Source: Sinobaca qinghaiensis (GTDB lineage: Bacteria > Bacillota > Bacilli > Bacillales > Marinococcaceae). From it: a stretch of DNA of 64,000 nt. A program made the translations under genes and the position numbers. The first letter of the stretch is position 1. Every line of letters starts with the position of its first letter. Under the pieces are notes generated by a model. It was given only the letters and a program-made list of their open reading frames with translations, had not been told where the DNA came from and made no database searches. The stretch spans positions 24,762-88,761 of the forward strand of contig NZ_RAPK01000013.1 in NCBI RefSeq assembly GCF_003610495.1, read 5' to 3'. This document shows positions 8,707 to 18,652 of the stretch, one piece after another.

Positions 8707-10596
8707 ATGAATTACGAAGGCGGTACGTATGACGTTATAGTCATTGGAGCCGGGCATGCAGGAGTTGAAGCCGGTCTTGCAGCAGCTCGTTCAGGCTCAA
8801 AAACACTAATGCTCACATTAAACCTTGACGCTGTGGCGTTTATGCCATGCAATCCATCAGTAGGGGGCCCCGCAAAAGGAATTGTCGTACGTGAATTAGA
8901 TGCTCTCGGCGGGGAGATGGCAAAAAATATTGATAAAACCCATATCCAAATGAAGATGCTGAACACTGGTAAAGGCCCTGCCGTTCGTGCTTTAAGGGCA
9001 CAGGCGGATAAATTCATGTACCAGCATGAAATGAAAAATACGATTGAAGAGCAGGAAAACCTTACCCTGCGCCAGGGACTGGTAGAAAAATTAATCGTTG
9101 AAGACGATGTATGCAAAGGGGTAGTAACGAATACCGGAGCGGAATATACGAGCAGCACAGTCGTTATTACAACCGGCACGTACCTGCGCGGGAAAATTAT
9201 TTTGGGAGAACTCGCTTATGAAAGCGGGCCGAACAACATGCAGCCTTCTGTTCAGCTTTCTCATGAATTAAAGGCTCTTGGGTTTGATCTGGTCCGTTTT
9301 AAGACAGGCACGCCTCCACGCGTGAACGGCAACAGTATCGACTACAGTAAGACAGAAATTCAACCAGGAGACGATCAGCCCCGGGCTTTCTCCTATGAAA
9401 CGACTAAATTTATTACAGATCAGCTTCCCTGCTGGCTGACCTACACGGGAGAAGCGACCCACCAGATTATAAACGATAATCTATCCCGCTCTCCTATGTA
9501 TTCCGGTATGATCGAAGGTACCGGCCCAAGATACTGTCCATCTATTGAAGACAAAATTGTCCGTTTTAATGATAAACCGAAACATCAGATTTTCCTGGAG
9601 CCGGAAGGCAGAAATACGACAGAAGTATATGTCCAGGGACTGTCGACCAGCTTGCCGGAAGATGTGCAGTTTAAAATACTACAATCTATTCCAGGCCTTG
9701 AAAATGTTAAGATGATGCGTCCGGGCTACGCTATTGAATACGATGCAATGGTGCCTACACAACTGTGGCCTACACTGGAAACAAAAAAGGTGGAAAACTT
9801 GTTTACTGCCGGACAAATAAACGGAACATCCGGTTATGAAGAAGCCGCAGGCCAGGGGCTGATGGCTGGTATGAACGCTTCGCTTAAAGCACAGGGGAAA
9901 GAACCTGTTATTCTGGATCGTTCAGACGCCTATATTGGCGTAATGATTGACGATCTGGTTACAAAAGGAACCAATGAACCGTATCGTTTGTTAACTTCGA
10001 GAGCAGAATACCGCCTGCTTCTCCGCCACGATAATGCCGATCTTCGGCTGACAGAGATCGGCTATCAGGCAGGTATGATCGAACAGGAACGGTATGATCG
10101 TTTCCTATCGAAAAAAGAAGCAATTGAACAGGAAAAACAACGAATGAGAAAAGCAACTATTCAGCCGGGACCGGAGCTTGAAAAGATGCTTACATCAAAA
10201 AACTCTTCTCTTATTACAGAGGCAGTAACGGCTATGCATTTATTGAAGCGCCCGGAGCTTGGATATGACGATATTTTTCCGCTTACTGGCTTTACAAGCC
10301 GTGTAACACCGGATATAGCAGAACAAGTTGAAATTCAGACGAAATATGAAGGCTACATTTCCAAACAGCTGGATCAGGTAAATAAAATGAAAAAGATGGA
10401 AATGAAGAAAATACCGGAAAATCTTGATTACAGCGTAATCAGCGGTATTGCTACAGAAGCCCGCCAAAAGCTGACAGAGGTAAAACCATTGTCTGTCGGC
10501 CAGGCTTCACGGGTATCAGGGGTCAATCCCGCAGATATTTCCATCCTTCTCGTTTATCTGGAGCAGGGAAAGCTTGCCAGAGTAGGGGAAGCTTAA
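8707..10596 (+). CDS. mnmG: tRNA uridine-34 modification enzyme MnmG (FAD)
   Basis: MnmG (GidA) is the FAD/NADH-dependent partner of MnmE. The FAD-binding motif [10 protein letters not shown] is at residues 14-23, and the conserved glycine-rich GTYLRGKI and [13 protein letters not shown] segments are present. At 629 residues it has full length including the C-terminal MnmE-binding helical domain. AAGGAGG precedes the ATG. Confidence 0.98.
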   Translation: MNYEGGTYDVIVIGAGHAGVEAGLAAARSGSKTLMLTLNLDAVAFMPCNPSVGGPAKGIVVRELDALGGEMAKNIDKTHIQMKMLNTGKGPAVRALRAQADKFMYQHEMKNTIEEQENLTLRQGLVEKLIVEDDVCKGVVTNTGAEYTSSTVVITTGTYLRGKIILGELAYESGPNNMQPSVQLSHELKALGFDLVRFKTGTPPRVNGNSIDYSKTEIQPGDDQPRAFSYETTKFITDQLPCWLTYTGEATHQIINDNLSRSPMYSGMIEGTGPRYCPSIEDKIVRFNDKPKHQIFLEPEGRNTTEVYVQGLSTSLPEDVQFKILQSIPGLENVKMMRPGYAIEYDAMVPTQLWPTLETKKVENLFTAGQINGTSGYEEAAGQGLMAGMNASLKAQGKEPVILDRSDAYIGVMIDDLVTKGTNEPYRLLTSRAEYRLLLRHDNADLRLTEIGYQAGMIEQERYDRFLSKKEAIEQEKQRMRKATIQPGPELEKMLTSKNSSLITEAVTAMHLLKRPELGYDDIFPLTGFTSRVTPDIAEQVEIQTKYEGYISKQLDQVNKMKKMEMKKIPENLDYSVISGIATEARQKLTEVKPLSVGQASRVSGVNPADISILLVYLEQGKLARVGEA

Positions 10597-10674
10597 AAGG
10601 AAGCTGGGCGTCCGTTCCTTACGGGCGCCTTTCCTATGGATAACAGGATGAAGAACCAGCAGAGGAGGAGAACG

Positions 10675-11394
10675 ATGAGCAAAGAGAAATTTCCCGAGTG
10701 GGCGGCGGCAGAAGGTATTGTTCTGTCCGCACATCAGCTCAAGCAGTTTGAAAGCTATTACACACTGCTTATTGAATGGAATAAAAAAATGAATTTAACC
10801 GGTATTACAGATGAAGATGAAGTTTACGAAAAGCACTTTTTTGACTCCATTTCTGCGGTGAAAGCATTTCCCACCACAGACCGTCCGCTGAAGATAATTG
10901 ATATTGGAGCGGGGGCTGGCTTTCCGAGTATCCCGCTTAAAATATGTTTTCCTCATATTGAAATGACAATTGCAGACTCGCTGAAAAAGCGGATAACGTT
11001 TCTGCAGGAGGTAGCAGGAGTGCTCGGCTTAAACGATATAAGCTTTGTACATGAGCGGGCGGAACAGCTTGCCCGGAAACCGGAACACCGGGAAAGCTAT
11101 GACATTGTAGTGGCAAGAGCCGTTGCGCGGATGCCGGTTTTATCCGAACTGTGTCTGCCTTTTGCTAAGATCGGCGGTACCTTTATTGCTATGAAAGGGT
11201 CTACCGGTTTAGAAGAAAAAGAAGAAGCCGAAAAGGCCTGCAGTCTGCTCGGAGGGGTGTGGAAAGAGGAATATTCATTTACGCTGCCGGTAGAAAAAAG
11301 CCAGCGCTGCATTCTTCAGGTAATAAAAGAGAAAAAAACGCCAAAGACCTATCCCCGTAAGGCCGGAACGCCATCTAAAGAACCGATTATGTAA
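10675..11394 (+). CDS. rsmG: 16S rRNA m7G527 methyltransferase RsmG
   Basis: RsmG (GidB) methylates G527 of 16S rRNA using S-adenosylmethionine. The SAM motif IDIGAGAGFPSIPLKI lies around residues 73-88. The ATG at 10675 is preferred over an in-frame ATG at 10636 because GAGGAGG lies just upstream and it gives the usual 239-residue length. The gene is normally followed by noc in Bacillus; here a terminator and parA follow. Confidence 0.97.
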   Translation: MSKEKFPEWAAAEGIVLSAHQLKQFESYYTLLIEWNKKMNLTGITDEDEVYEKHFFDSISAVKAFPTTDRPLKIIDIGAGAGFPSIPLKICFPHIEMTIADSLKKRITFLQEVAGVLGLNDISFVHERAEQLARKPEHRESYDIVVARAVARMPVLSELCLPFAKIGGTFIAMKGSTGLEEKEEAEKACSLLGGVWKEEYSFTLPVEKSQRCILQVIKEKKTPKTYPRKAGTPSKEPIM

Positions 11395-11404
11395 AGAAGA
11401 GCCG

Positions 11405-11436
11405 GCAGCCTGAAACATTTATCAGGCTGCTTTTTT
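11405..11436 (+). terminator. Terminator after rsmG
   Basis: A perfect 9-bp stem GCAGCCTGA/TCAGGCTGC followed by six T. Confidence 0.9.
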
Positions 11437-11615
11437 ACGTTTTTTCTGAAAAAGACGAACAAAAAGAGAACTGTTGCGAATTTTTTTTAAAAACATGATA
11501 GAATAAAAAAAGAAAGAAAATCCGCTTAAATACGGTTTTAATTAATACTACTCGGATAATTCATCCAGCTTTACATATAATAAACGAAGCAGCAGGAGAG
11601 AAAGTAGGTGTAACG

Positions 11616-12377
11616 ATGGCCAAAGTAGTAGCCATTGCCAATCAAAAAGGCGGCGTTGGCAAAACGACAACAGCAGTAAATATCAGCGCGTGTATCGCGT
11701 ATCTCGGAAAAAAAGTTCTTCTTGTTGATATGGATCCGCAGGGTAACGCTACAAGCGGTGCAGGCATCGAAAAGGGAGAAGTGGATAAATGCATTTACAA
11801 CCTTCTTGTAGATGATGTAGAAATTAAAGACATTATCCGTCCCGGCAGCGTTGATAACCTGAGCGTGGTGCCTGCCACTATCCAGCTTTCCGGCGCCGAG
11901 ATCGAACTTGTATCTACTATTTCCAGGGAAGTTCGTTTAAAGAACGCACTTCGGGATGTTATTAAAGACTATGACTATATTATTATCGACTGTCCGCCTT
12001 CCCTCGGGCTGCTAACAATAAATGCACTTACCGCCTCTGATTCCGTTCTCATTCCCGTTCAGTGCGAGTATTATGCGTTGGAAGGCCTGAGCCAGCTGCT
12101 TAATACCGTCAGGCTGGTACAGAAGCATTTAAATCATGAACTCGCGATTGAAGGTGTTCTTTTAACGATGCTTGATGCGCGTACAAATCTTGGACTTCAG
12201 GTAATTGAGGAAGTTAAAAAATACTTCCGGGAAAAAGTGTATAAAACAATTATTCCAAGAAACGTCCGGCTGAGCGAGGCGCCAAGCCATGGCCTTCCTA
12301 TTATCAGTTATGACGCCAGGTCAAAAGGGGCCGAAGTTTACTTAGATTTAGCAAAGGAAGTGGTGGCGAGTGGCTAA
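11616..12377 (+). CDS. parA: Chromosome partitioning ATPase ParA/Soj
   Basis: Soj is a Walker-type ATPase that binds DNA as an ATP dimer, is controlled by ParB, and regulates DnaA. The deviant Walker A KGGVGKTT is at residues 10-17, followed by DMDPQGNAT and DCPPSLG. Length (253) fits. The stop overlaps the parB start, so the pair is translationally coupled. It starts 222 bases after rsmG with no noc between. Confidence 0.97.
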   Translation: MAKVVAIANQKGGVGKTTTAVNISACIAYLGKKVLLVDMDPQGNATSGAGIEKGEVDKCIYNLLVDDVEIKDIIRPGSVDNLSVVPATIQLSGAEIELVSTISREVRLKNALRDVIKDYDYIIIDCPPSLGLLTINALTASDSVLIPVQCEYYALEGLSQLLNTVRLVQKHLNHELAIEGVLLTMLDARTNLGLQVIEEVKKYFREKVYKTIIPRNVRLSEAPSHGLPIISYDARSKGAEVYLDLAKEVVASG

Positions 12378-13221
12378 AGGACTAGGTAGAGGACTAAATG
12401 CTTTTTTTCCTGAAGAGAAAACGGCTAAAACAGAATCAGTACAGGATATCGAAGTAAATCAGCTCCGTCCGAACCCGTATCAGCCCCGGCAGGTTTTCGA
12501 CAAAGAAGCTCTTCAGGAGCTGAGCCAGTCGATTTCAGAACAGGGGATCGTTCAGCCTCTTATTGTTAGAAAAAGTATTAAAGGCTACGATATTGTTGCG
12601 GGAGAGAGGCGTCTTAGAGCTTCTAAAATAGCAGGGCTGCAGACTGTGCCGGCCATCGTGAAACAGCTGACAGATGAACAAATGATGGAAATTGCCCTGA
12701 TTGAAAATCTGCAGCGGGAAAATCTAAATGCGCTGGAAGAAGCAAAAGCGTATGAAAAACTGATGGATCATCTTTCCTTTACACAGGATGAACTGGCGAA
12801 GCGGGTTGGTAAAAGCCGTCCGCATATTACTAATTACTTAAGGCTGCTGCAGCTTCCTAAAAACGTTCAGCAGATGGTAGAGAAAAAAGAATTAACGATG
12901 GGCCATGCCAGAGCTCTTCTCAGTATAAAAGATAATAAAACCATTGATCAGCTGGCTGGAGATATAGTGAAAAATCAGTGGAACGTACGGAAAACGGAAG
13001 AAATAATAAAGGCTATGCATGAAAAAAAGGAGGATGTTTCACGTGAAACATCAAAGCCTTCACCTTCTATTTTTATCCGTTCAACGGAAAACAGCCTTAA
13101 ATCTTACTTTGGTACAAAAGTGGCAATCAAGCAGGGGAAGAAAAAAGGAAAAATTGAAATTGATTTTTTCTCGGAGGAAGATTTAAAACGAATTATCGAG
13201 CTTTTGGATAAAAATGAATAA
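12370..13221 (+). CDS. parB: Chromosome partitioning protein ParB/Spo0J
   Basis: ParB is a CTP-dependent clamp that loads at parS, spreads, and recruits SMC condensin. The N-terminal CTPase domain shows the GERRLRA motif (about 78-84) and the [13 protein letters not shown] box, followed by the HTH recognition region and a C-terminal dimerisation domain. The start is a GTG inside the end of parA. A perfect parS lies inside the gene at 13035-13050, where it encodes FHVK-like residues. Confidence 0.97.
   Translation: MAKGLGRGLNAFFPEEKTAKTESVQDIEVNQLRPNPYQPRQVFDKEALQELSQSISEQGIVQPLIVRKSIKGYDIVAGERRLRASKIAGLQTVPAIVKQLTDEQMMEIALIENLQRENLNALEEAKAYEKLMDHLSFTQDELAKRVGKSRPHITNYLRLLQLPKNVQQMVEKKELTMGHARALLSIKDNKTIDQLAGDIVKNQWNVRKTEEIIKAMHEKKEDVSRETSKPSPSIFIRSTENSLKSYFGTKVAIKQGKKKGKIEIDFFSEEDLKRIIELLDKNE
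13035..13050. promoter_or_regulatory. parS site inside parB
   Basis: TGTTTCACGTGAAACA is the perfect 16-bp Spo0J-binding consensus, within the coding region of parB as in B. subtilis. Confidence 0.97.
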
Positions 13222-13245
13222 CCCCCGATCCGGGGGTTTTATTTT
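13221..13245 (+). terminator. Terminator after parB
   Basis: A 6-bp all-GC stem CCCCCG/CGGGGG with a 3-base loop followed by a T-rich tract; it overlaps the parB stop codon. Confidence 0.8.
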
Positions 13246-13277
13246 GTTAAGATAAAGAAGAATTAGAAGGTGAGAGT

Positions 13278-13982
13278 ATGGTGTTATTAGGTACACTGGT
13301 AAACGGGGCCGCGATTATTATTGGATCTTTGCTGGGTCTTGTGTTTCATAACATTCCGGAAAGATACAAAACCACTATTATGCAGGCGCTGGCTTTGGCA
13401 GTTATGCTTTTAGGCATACAAATGGGGCTGCAAAGTGAACAGTTTTTAATTGTAATAGGAAGCCTTGTGATCGGCGGTTGGATTGGAGAGCGCATTCAGC
13501 TGGAAGACGTATTAAACAGAGTAGGAAAGTGGATTGAAAAGCGCAGCGGTGCAAGAGGAAACGAAGGGGCAGTGGCCAAAGCGTTTGTTACAGCCACTCT
13601 AGTATACGTGGTAGGAGCAATGGCTGTTCTTGGAGCGCTTGACAGCGGTTTAAGACTTGACCATAACGTTCTTTATACGAAGTCGATGCTTGATGGTTTT
13701 ACCGCTGTTTTGTTCACGGCGACGCTTGGTTTTGGAGTTGCGTTTTCCTTTATCCCGGTGGTATTGTATCAAGGCAGTATCGCGCTTCTGGCGGGTCAGA
13801 TTGATCAGTTTGTGCCGGTGGAACTAAGGGAGATGTTTATTACAGAAATGACGGGAACGGGGGGAATCATGATTATGGGGATTGGCCTGAAGCTGGCGGG
13901 CATTCTCGATATTCGGGTGGCTAATCTGCTGCCGGCTATACCGGTAGTTGCGGTTATTGTAACGGGGATGTACCTGTTATAG
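13278..13982 (+). CDS. DUF554 family membrane protein
   Basis: A 234-residue hydrophobic protein with about six to seven membrane segments and glycine-rich motifs (GTLVNGAAIIIGSLLGL at the N-terminus), matching the DUF554 (YdfK/YqgA-like) family, whose transport role is not established. It starts 56 bases after parB with an AGAAGGTGAG ribosome site and precedes the convergent yyaC gene. No link to chromosome segregation is implied beyond position. Confidence 0.88.
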   Translation: MVLLGTLVNGAAIIIGSLLGLVFHNIPERYKTTIMQALALAVMLLGIQMGLQSEQFLIVIGSLVIGGWIGERIQLEDVLNRVGKWIEKRSGARGNEGAVAKAFVTATLVYVVGAMAVLGALDSGLRLDHNVLYTKSMLDGFTAVLFTATLGFGVAFSFIPVVLYQGSIALLAGQIDQFVPVELREMFITEMTGTGGIMIMGIGLKLAGILDIRVANLLPAIPVVAVIVTGMYLL

Positions 13983-14014
13983 CTTATGTAAGCCGAACTT
14001 ATCGGCTTCGAATA

Positions 14015-14662
14015 TTATGCTTCGTGTTTAACGGTTTTTTCTGTAATTGAAAAAGAACGGTCCTGATAGGCTTTTTCAATTAATTTTTTCCCCTGAAGAC
14101 GTCTGTCCGCCAATACAAAGCTCTCAGAAAGGCTTTCCGCCATCTGCATGACGACATGAAGACGGGTGTTCTGAAGAACGAAAAATTCCATCATGCCTCC
14201 AACATTTACGATTCCTGTAATATGAACACTGCCGACGGGTGGCAGATTCTTTTTCATCGCAGCTCCAGGATAAACCGGTCCATCTTCAAAATGAAGGGAT
14301 CCTACGTTTTTTACCCGGCCAAGACACGCGTCTACGGCGATAATATACGGAGCGGTATGACGAATCTGAATATCAGCTAATACATCTTCTAAATTAACAG
14401 CATGCACAGGAGAAGCAAGTGTACCGTATACCTGAAAATTATCAAGCTTGTGTTTTGTAAGCAGGGTGCCGGTAAGCGGTCCTAACGAATCACCCGTGGA
14501 GCGGTCGGTACCAATGCATACAATAACAATTTCTGAAGTTTCAGGGACAGTTGATAATACATCTGTTAAAGTATTAGAAAGAATTGCTGGTGTCTGCTCG
14601 GACGCGGTGTCCAAATATAAAGAAGCAGGGGGGTGGCCCGGGCGGCTTTGTTTCCTAAACAT
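14015..14662 (-). CDS. yyaC: Spore protease-like protein YyaC
   Basis: YyaC belongs to a sporulation family (DUF1256) structurally related to the germination protease GPR and hydrogenase-maturation peptidases. The motif IVIVCIGTDRSTGDSLGPL (about 44-62) contains the two Asp typical of this fold, and AVDACLG follows. The 215 residues include a variable N-terminus. It is transcribed against the surrounding genes, consistent with separate sporulation control. Its presence argues that the organism sporulates. Confidence 0.92.
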   Translation of the reverse strand: MFRKQSRPGHPPASLYLDTASEQTPAILSNTLTDVLSTVPETSEIVIVCIGTDRSTGDSLGPLTGTLLTKHKLDNFQVYGTLASPVHAVNLEDVLADIQIRHTAPYIIAVDACLGRVKNVGSLHFEDGPVYPGAAMKKNLPPVGSVHITGIVNVGGMMEFFVLQNTRLHVVMQMAESLSESFVLADRRLQGKKLIEKAYQDRSFSITEKTVKHEA

Positions 14663-14824
14663 GCTGCTCTACCTCCTTGATGAAGCATTTGGTCATAAAT
14701 GACATATATATCTCTATATACCCGCTTTTTTATGCTTTAATTTAAAAAAGCAGAGCGGATGAAAAAATAAACCTTTATACCCTTTTAAATGGTAAATGAA
14801 GGAAATTTAGAATGGGGGCAGAAC

Positions 14825-15031
14825 ATGACACATGAGTCGTACCATCTGCATGACGTTGTTCAAATGAAAAAAGCTCATCCCTGCGGAGAAAACAGCTGGG
14901 AAATTATCAGGCTTGGAGCAGACATCCGAATTAAATGTCAGGGGTGCGGGCATAGTGTTATGCTTCCAAGAAGAGAGTTCCAGAAAAAATTGAAAAAAGT
15001 AACCGGAAATACAAAAGAAGAATCGAAATAA
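14825..15031 (+). CDS. DUF951 small zinc-ribbon-like protein
   Basis: A 68-residue protein with the DUF951 pattern: HDVVQMKKAHPCG, WEIIRLGADIRIKCQGCGHSVMLPRREF. Cys in HPCG and CQGCG suggest metal binding. The ATG at 14825 (after GGGGGCAG) is preferred over an upstream in-frame ATG at 14789. In Bacillales the gene typically sits just before ychF, as here. Function is unknown. Confidence 0.9.
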   Translation: MTHESYHLHDVVQMKKAHPCGENSWEIIRLGADIRIKCQGCGHSVMLPRREFQKKLKKVTGNTKEESK

Positions 15032-15125
15032 CGGTTCTTCCTTGTATTTCCCGAAACGCCTTTCTATACTATAGAAAGAAAATGGCTGTAAGCAGCTTAA
15101 TGATTATAATGAAGGACGTGAAAAG

Positions 15126-16226
15126 ATGGCTTTAACAACTGGTATTGTAGGTCTTCCTAACGTAGGAAAGTCTACTCTTTTTAATGCAATCACCCAGGCT
15201 GGAGCAGAAGCAGCCAACTATCCATTCTGCACGATTGACCCGAATGTCGGCATTGTAGAGGTTCCGGATGAGCGGCTGCAGAAATTAACAGCGCTCGTAA
15301 AACCGAAAAAAACCATTCCGACTGCGTTCGAGTTTACAGATATTGCAGGTATTGTAGAAGGTGCAAGTAAAGGCGAAGGGCTTGGTAATAAATTTTTGAC
15401 ACACATCCGCCAGGTGGATGCTATTTCTCATGTAGTGCGTTGTTTTGATGATGGTGATGTGACACATGTTTCCGGAAGCGTCGATCCAATTCGTGATATT
15501 GAGGTTATTAACCTTGAGCTGATTTTAGCTGATATGGAATCGATCGAAAAGCGGGAAGCCAAAGTCGCAAAGCTGGCTAAGTCAAGAGATAAAGATGCGG
15601 TCGCTGAGCATGCGGTGCTTAAAAAGCTGCTTGCCATTTTTGAAGAAGAAAAGCCGGCACGTGCTCTTGATTTAACAGACGAAGAACGGAAAATGGTAAA
15701 TGGATTTCAGCTGCTTACCATGAAGCCTATTTTATATGTGGCCAACGTGAGTGAAGAAGATCTGGTCAGCGGCGAAGATAACGAGATGGTAAAGAAAGTA
15801 AAGGAATTTGCTGCTGGAGAGAATTCAGAAGTAATTACGGTCTGTGCCAAAATCGAAGCAGAGATTGCCGAATTGGATCCGGAGGAAAAGCAGGAATTTC
15901 TGCAGGATCTGGGTATTGAGGAGTCCGGTCTGGATCAGCTGATCCGCGCAGCCTATGTGCTTCTCGGCCTGCAGACATACTTTACAGCCGGCGAGCAGGA
16001 AGTACGCGCCTGGACGATTACCGGAGGAACAAAAGCACCGCAGGCGGCCGGCGTGATTCATACCGACTTTGAACGGGGCTTTATCCGTGCCGAAACCGTC
16101 AGCTATGAAGATCTGACGACTACAGGTTCCATGAATGCTGCCAAAGAAGCGGGCAAGGTTCGTTTGGAAGGCAAAGAGTATATTGTAAAAGACGGCGATG
16201 TTATCCATTTCCGTTTCAATGTTTAG
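15126..16226 (+). CDS. ychF: Ribosome-binding ATPase YchF
   Basis: YchF (EngD/OLA1) is an Obg-family P-loop protein that prefers ATP and binds ribosomes. [11 protein letters not shown] is at residues 8-18; the TGS domain is at the C-terminus ([22 protein letters not shown]). Length 366 matches. AAGGACGTG precedes the start. It lies upstream of the rpsF-ssb-rpsR operon with its own terminator-poor spacer. Confidence 0.97.
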   Translation: MALTTGIVGLPNVGKSTLFNAITQAGAEAANYPFCTIDPNVGIVEVPDERLQKLTALVKPKKTIPTAFEFTDIAGIVEGASKGEGLGNKFLTHIRQVDAISHVVRCFDDGDVTHVSGSVDPIRDIEVINLELILADMESIEKREAKVAKLAKSRDKDAVAEHAVLKKLLAIFEEEKPARALDLTDEERKMVNGFQLLTMKPILYVANVSEEDLVSGEDNEMVKKVKEFAAGENSEVITVCAKIEAEIAELDPEEKQEFLQDLGIEESGLDQLIRAAYVLLGLQTYFTAGEQEVRAWTITGGTKAPQAAGVIHTDFERGFIRAETVSYEDLTTTGSMNAAKEAGKVRLEGKEYIVKDGDVIHFRFNV

Positions 16227-16305
16227 AAAATCACCTTCACGTATTGCTATAGAGTAGTTTCTATGCTAAAATTATACATTGTGAGTAAAATCGTTTTATT
16301 AAATT

Positions 16306-16358
16306 TTGCTCCTTGCTCTTTTCAAAGTAAAAGAGCCTTAGACCAAAAGGAGGTGACG
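16306..16358 (+). promoter_or_regulatory. Candidate S6:S18-binding leader of rpsF
   Basis: A conserved-looking hairpin precedes rpsF: CTCCTTGCTCTTTT pairs with AAAAGAGCC, followed by TTAGACC and the ribosome site. The rpsF-ssb-rpsR operon in many bacteria has a leader bound by the S6:S18 complex; position and shape fit, but the defining bulge was not verified. Confidence 0.45.
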
Positions 16359-16362
16359 CAAT

Positions 16363-16650
16363 ATGCGTAGGTACGAAGTACTTTACATTATTGCTCCAAA
16401 CGTAGATGAGGATGGCGTGAAGCAGACAGTTGAACGCTATAACGAAATTCTGACGAAAAACGGAGCAGAGATCGAAAAAGTAGATCAAATGGGAAAACGC
16501 CGTCTAGCTTATGAAATCAATGATTTCACTGATGGACATTATGTCGTGATTTACACGAAGGCTAATTCCGAAGCTACTAGTGAATTCGATCGTCTTGTTA
16601 AAATAGATGATAACGTGATCCGCCATCTTATCGTTAGAAATGAAGGCTAA
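16363..16650 (+). CDS. rpsF: 30S ribosomal protein S6
   Basis: A 95-residue S6 protein, with the N-terminus MRRYEVLYIIAPNVDEDGVK and the conserved segment GKRRLAYEINDFTDGHYV. S6 pairs with S18 on the small-subunit platform. AAAGGAGGTG lies just upstream. First gene of rpsF-ssb-rpsR. Confidence 0.98.
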   Translation: MRRYEVLYIIAPNVDEDGVKQTVERYNEILTKNGAEIEKVDQMGKRRLAYEINDFTDGHYVVIYTKANSEATSEFDRLVKIDDNVIRHLIVRNEG

Positions 16651-16674
16651 GATCTAAAATGGGGAGGGGCACTT

Positions 16675-17163
16675 ATGATAAATCGTGTAGTTCTAGTTGG
16701 ACGATTAACTCGTGATCCTGAATTGCGATACACCCCTAATGGTGTAGCCGTAGCAAATTTCGGCATTGCAGTAAACCGCCCGTTTACGAATCAGCAGGGA
16801 GAACGCGAAGCGGACTTTCTTAATTGCGTAACGTGGAGAAAGCAGGCCGAAAATGTAGCAAACTTCCTGAAAAAAGGAAGTCTTGCCGGTGTTGACGGAC
16901 GTCTGCAGAGCCGAAGCTATGACAACCAGGACGGCAAACGCGTCTATGTTGTGGAAGTACAGGCCGAAAGCGTTCAATTTCTTGAACCTAAAAATGCAGG
17001 CGGCGGTTCTCAAAGCCAGGGAAACTATGGCGGAGGCAGCAGCGGCGGCCAGCAGGGCTACGGGCAGCAGAATCAAAATAAAGGCTCATCTAATTTAAAT
17101 GATGATCCATTTTCAAATGATGGCCAGCCTATCGATATTTCAGATGATGATTTACCATTTTAA
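16675..17163 (+). CDS. ssb: Single-stranded DNA-binding protein
   Basis: SSB coats single-stranded DNA during replication and recombination. The 162-residue protein has an N-terminal OB fold ([20 protein letters not shown]), a Gly/Gln/Asn-rich flexible linker (about 110-145) and the acidic partner-binding tip DDDLPF at the C-terminus. It lies between rpsF and rpsR, 24 bases after rpsF. Confidence 0.98.
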   Translation: MINRVVLVGRLTRDPELRYTPNGVAVANFGIAVNRPFTNQQGEREADFLNCVTWRKQAENVANFLKKGSLAGVDGRLQSRSYDNQDGKRVYVVEVQAESVQFLEPKNAGGGSQSQGNYGGGSSGGQQGYGQQNQNKGSSNLNDDPFSNDGQPIDISDDDLPF

Positions 17164-17222
17164 TCCCCTTCTCCTGAAATAATAATGCGACACACGTAAA
17201 AAAACAAAGGAGGATGAAAAAC

Positions 17223-17450
17223 ATGGGTAAACGTAGAGGTAAGCGCCGGAAAGTGTGTTACTTCACGGTGAACAAGATCGAAAAGATCGATTATAAGGAT
17301 GTAAATCTTCTTAATAAGTTCATCAGTGAGCGTGGAAAGATTCTTCCACGTCGTGTAACAGGAACTTCCGCAAGATATCAGCGTATGCTGACTAGAGCGA
17401 TCAAACGCTCCCGTCACGTAGCATTGATTCCGTATGTAAGAGAACAATAA
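17223..17450 (+). CDS. rpsR: 30S ribosomal protein S18
   Basis: A 75-residue basic protein with the S18 signature [20 protein letters not shown]. The ATG at 17223 is chosen over 17214, because AAAGGAGG ends one base before the latter. Last gene of the operon. Confidence 0.97.
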   Translation: MGKRRGKRRKVCYFTVNKIEKIDYKDVNLLNKFISERGKILPRRVTGTSARYQRMLTRAIKRSRHVALIPYVREQ

Positions 17451-17464
17451 AGTACCAGAATAAT

Positions 17465-17510
17465 AAGAGCTTTTCTCCGGGGAACTTTCAGCTGGGGAAA
17501 AGCTCTTTTA
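17465..17510 (+). terminator. Terminator after rpsR
   Basis: Long imperfect stem AAGAGCTTTTC.../GGAAAAGCTCTT followed by T residues. The remaining spacer to yybS (to 17702) shows no supported gene. Confidence 0.8.
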
Positions 17511-17702
17511 TACTTTTTGAAGACTTTCTTTATGCCTGAACTGCCGCAGAGAAAAGAGGAGACACCGGCTGATATTTTCAGCTTATTCCGGCCGGCTTGC
17601 GCATTTAATATTACATAAGCTACAATGAAGCAATGCCATTCTTACCGGCAGCTTTTTGGGAGCGTGTGACCAGTTTTTATACCAACAGATGGGGTGAACG
17701 TA

Positions 17703-18641
17703 TTGCAGCGGACGAGAAGTTTGACGGAGGGCGCGATACTGAGCGGATTATTTATTATACTAATGCTGCTTACCATATTTGTCCCTCCTCTTGTTTATAT
17801 TTTATTATGGTTTATGCCACTGCCTTTTCTGATTTACACTGCACGCTATGGTCTTCGAAGCGCGCTGGTTATGTTTGTGGTTTTATTTCTGCTTTCTTTA
17901 TTCATCGGCGGTCTGGCCGGAGTTCCTTTCGTCTTTATGTTTGGACTGGGCGGTATTACAGTCGGTGAAATGATACGCAGAAAAAATGAACCTTTGTTTG
18001 TTTTAACGGGGGGATCGCTCGCATACATAACAAGCCTTATGGTAATCTATGCGGTAACGATTCTTGTCTTTAACATTAACCCGGTGGAAACGCTCCAAAA
18101 TGCAATGAGGGATTCCTTTAACCAGGCGGAGTCCATGCTCAATTCCATCGGCCAGGACGGTACGGAGAGCATAGAGACAATGAATGACGCCATTGTACAG
18201 ATTGGCTATATGATTCCAGTCATTATGGTAGGATCTGGTGCCGGATTCGCTGTTATTACCCAGGCGGTCGCCCACTATTTTTTAAAGCGGCTGTCGATCC
18301 CGTATCAGCCCTTTCCGCCTTTTCGGGAATGGAATTTTCCAAAGTCGCTGCTTTGGTACTATCTGGCAGCGATTGTACTCACACTGATTGGAGCGGAGGA
18401 AGGAACAACGCTTTATCTGCTTATATGGAATGTTTACTGGTTCCTTGGAAGCATTATGATTATTCAAGGGTGTACAGTAGTCTTTTACTACTGTTACAAG
18501 AAATCTCTGCCAAAAGCACTTCCCATTATATTCGTTATTTCCTTAGTAATTTTACCAATTATTCCACTCTTCGCGCGAATCTTGGGTATAATTGATTTAG
18601 GCTTTCGTTTGAAAGAACGACTGGAAACTGACAAGAAGTAG
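17703..18641 (+). CDS. yybS: YybS family membrane protein (DUF2232)
   Basis: A membrane protein of about 312 residues with some eight hydrophobic segments, matching YybS, which precedes gdpP in Bacillus. A TTG at 17703 (LQRTRSLTEGAI) is preferred because GGGGTG lies 6 bases upstream; a GTG at 17694 is the alternative. Its function is unknown; the family is related to membrane parts of ECF-type transporters by fold prediction only. gdpP follows after 11 bases. Confidence 0.88.
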   Translation: MQRTRSLTEGAILSGLFIILMLLTIFVPPLVYILLWFMPLPFLIYTARYGLRSALVMFVVLFLLSLFIGGLAGVPFVFMFGLGGITVGEMIRRKNEPLFVLTGGSLAYITSLMVIYAVTILVFNINPVETLQNAMRDSFNQAESMLNSIGQDGTESIETMNDAIVQIGYMIPVIMVGSGAGFAVITQAVAHYFLKRLSIPYQPFPPFREWNFPKSLLWYYLAAIVLTLIGAEEGTTLYLLIWNVYWFLGSIMIIQGCTVVFYYCYKKSLPKALPIIFVISLVILPIIPLFARILGIIDLGFRLKERLETDKK

Positions 18642-18652
18642 GGGTTGACATT

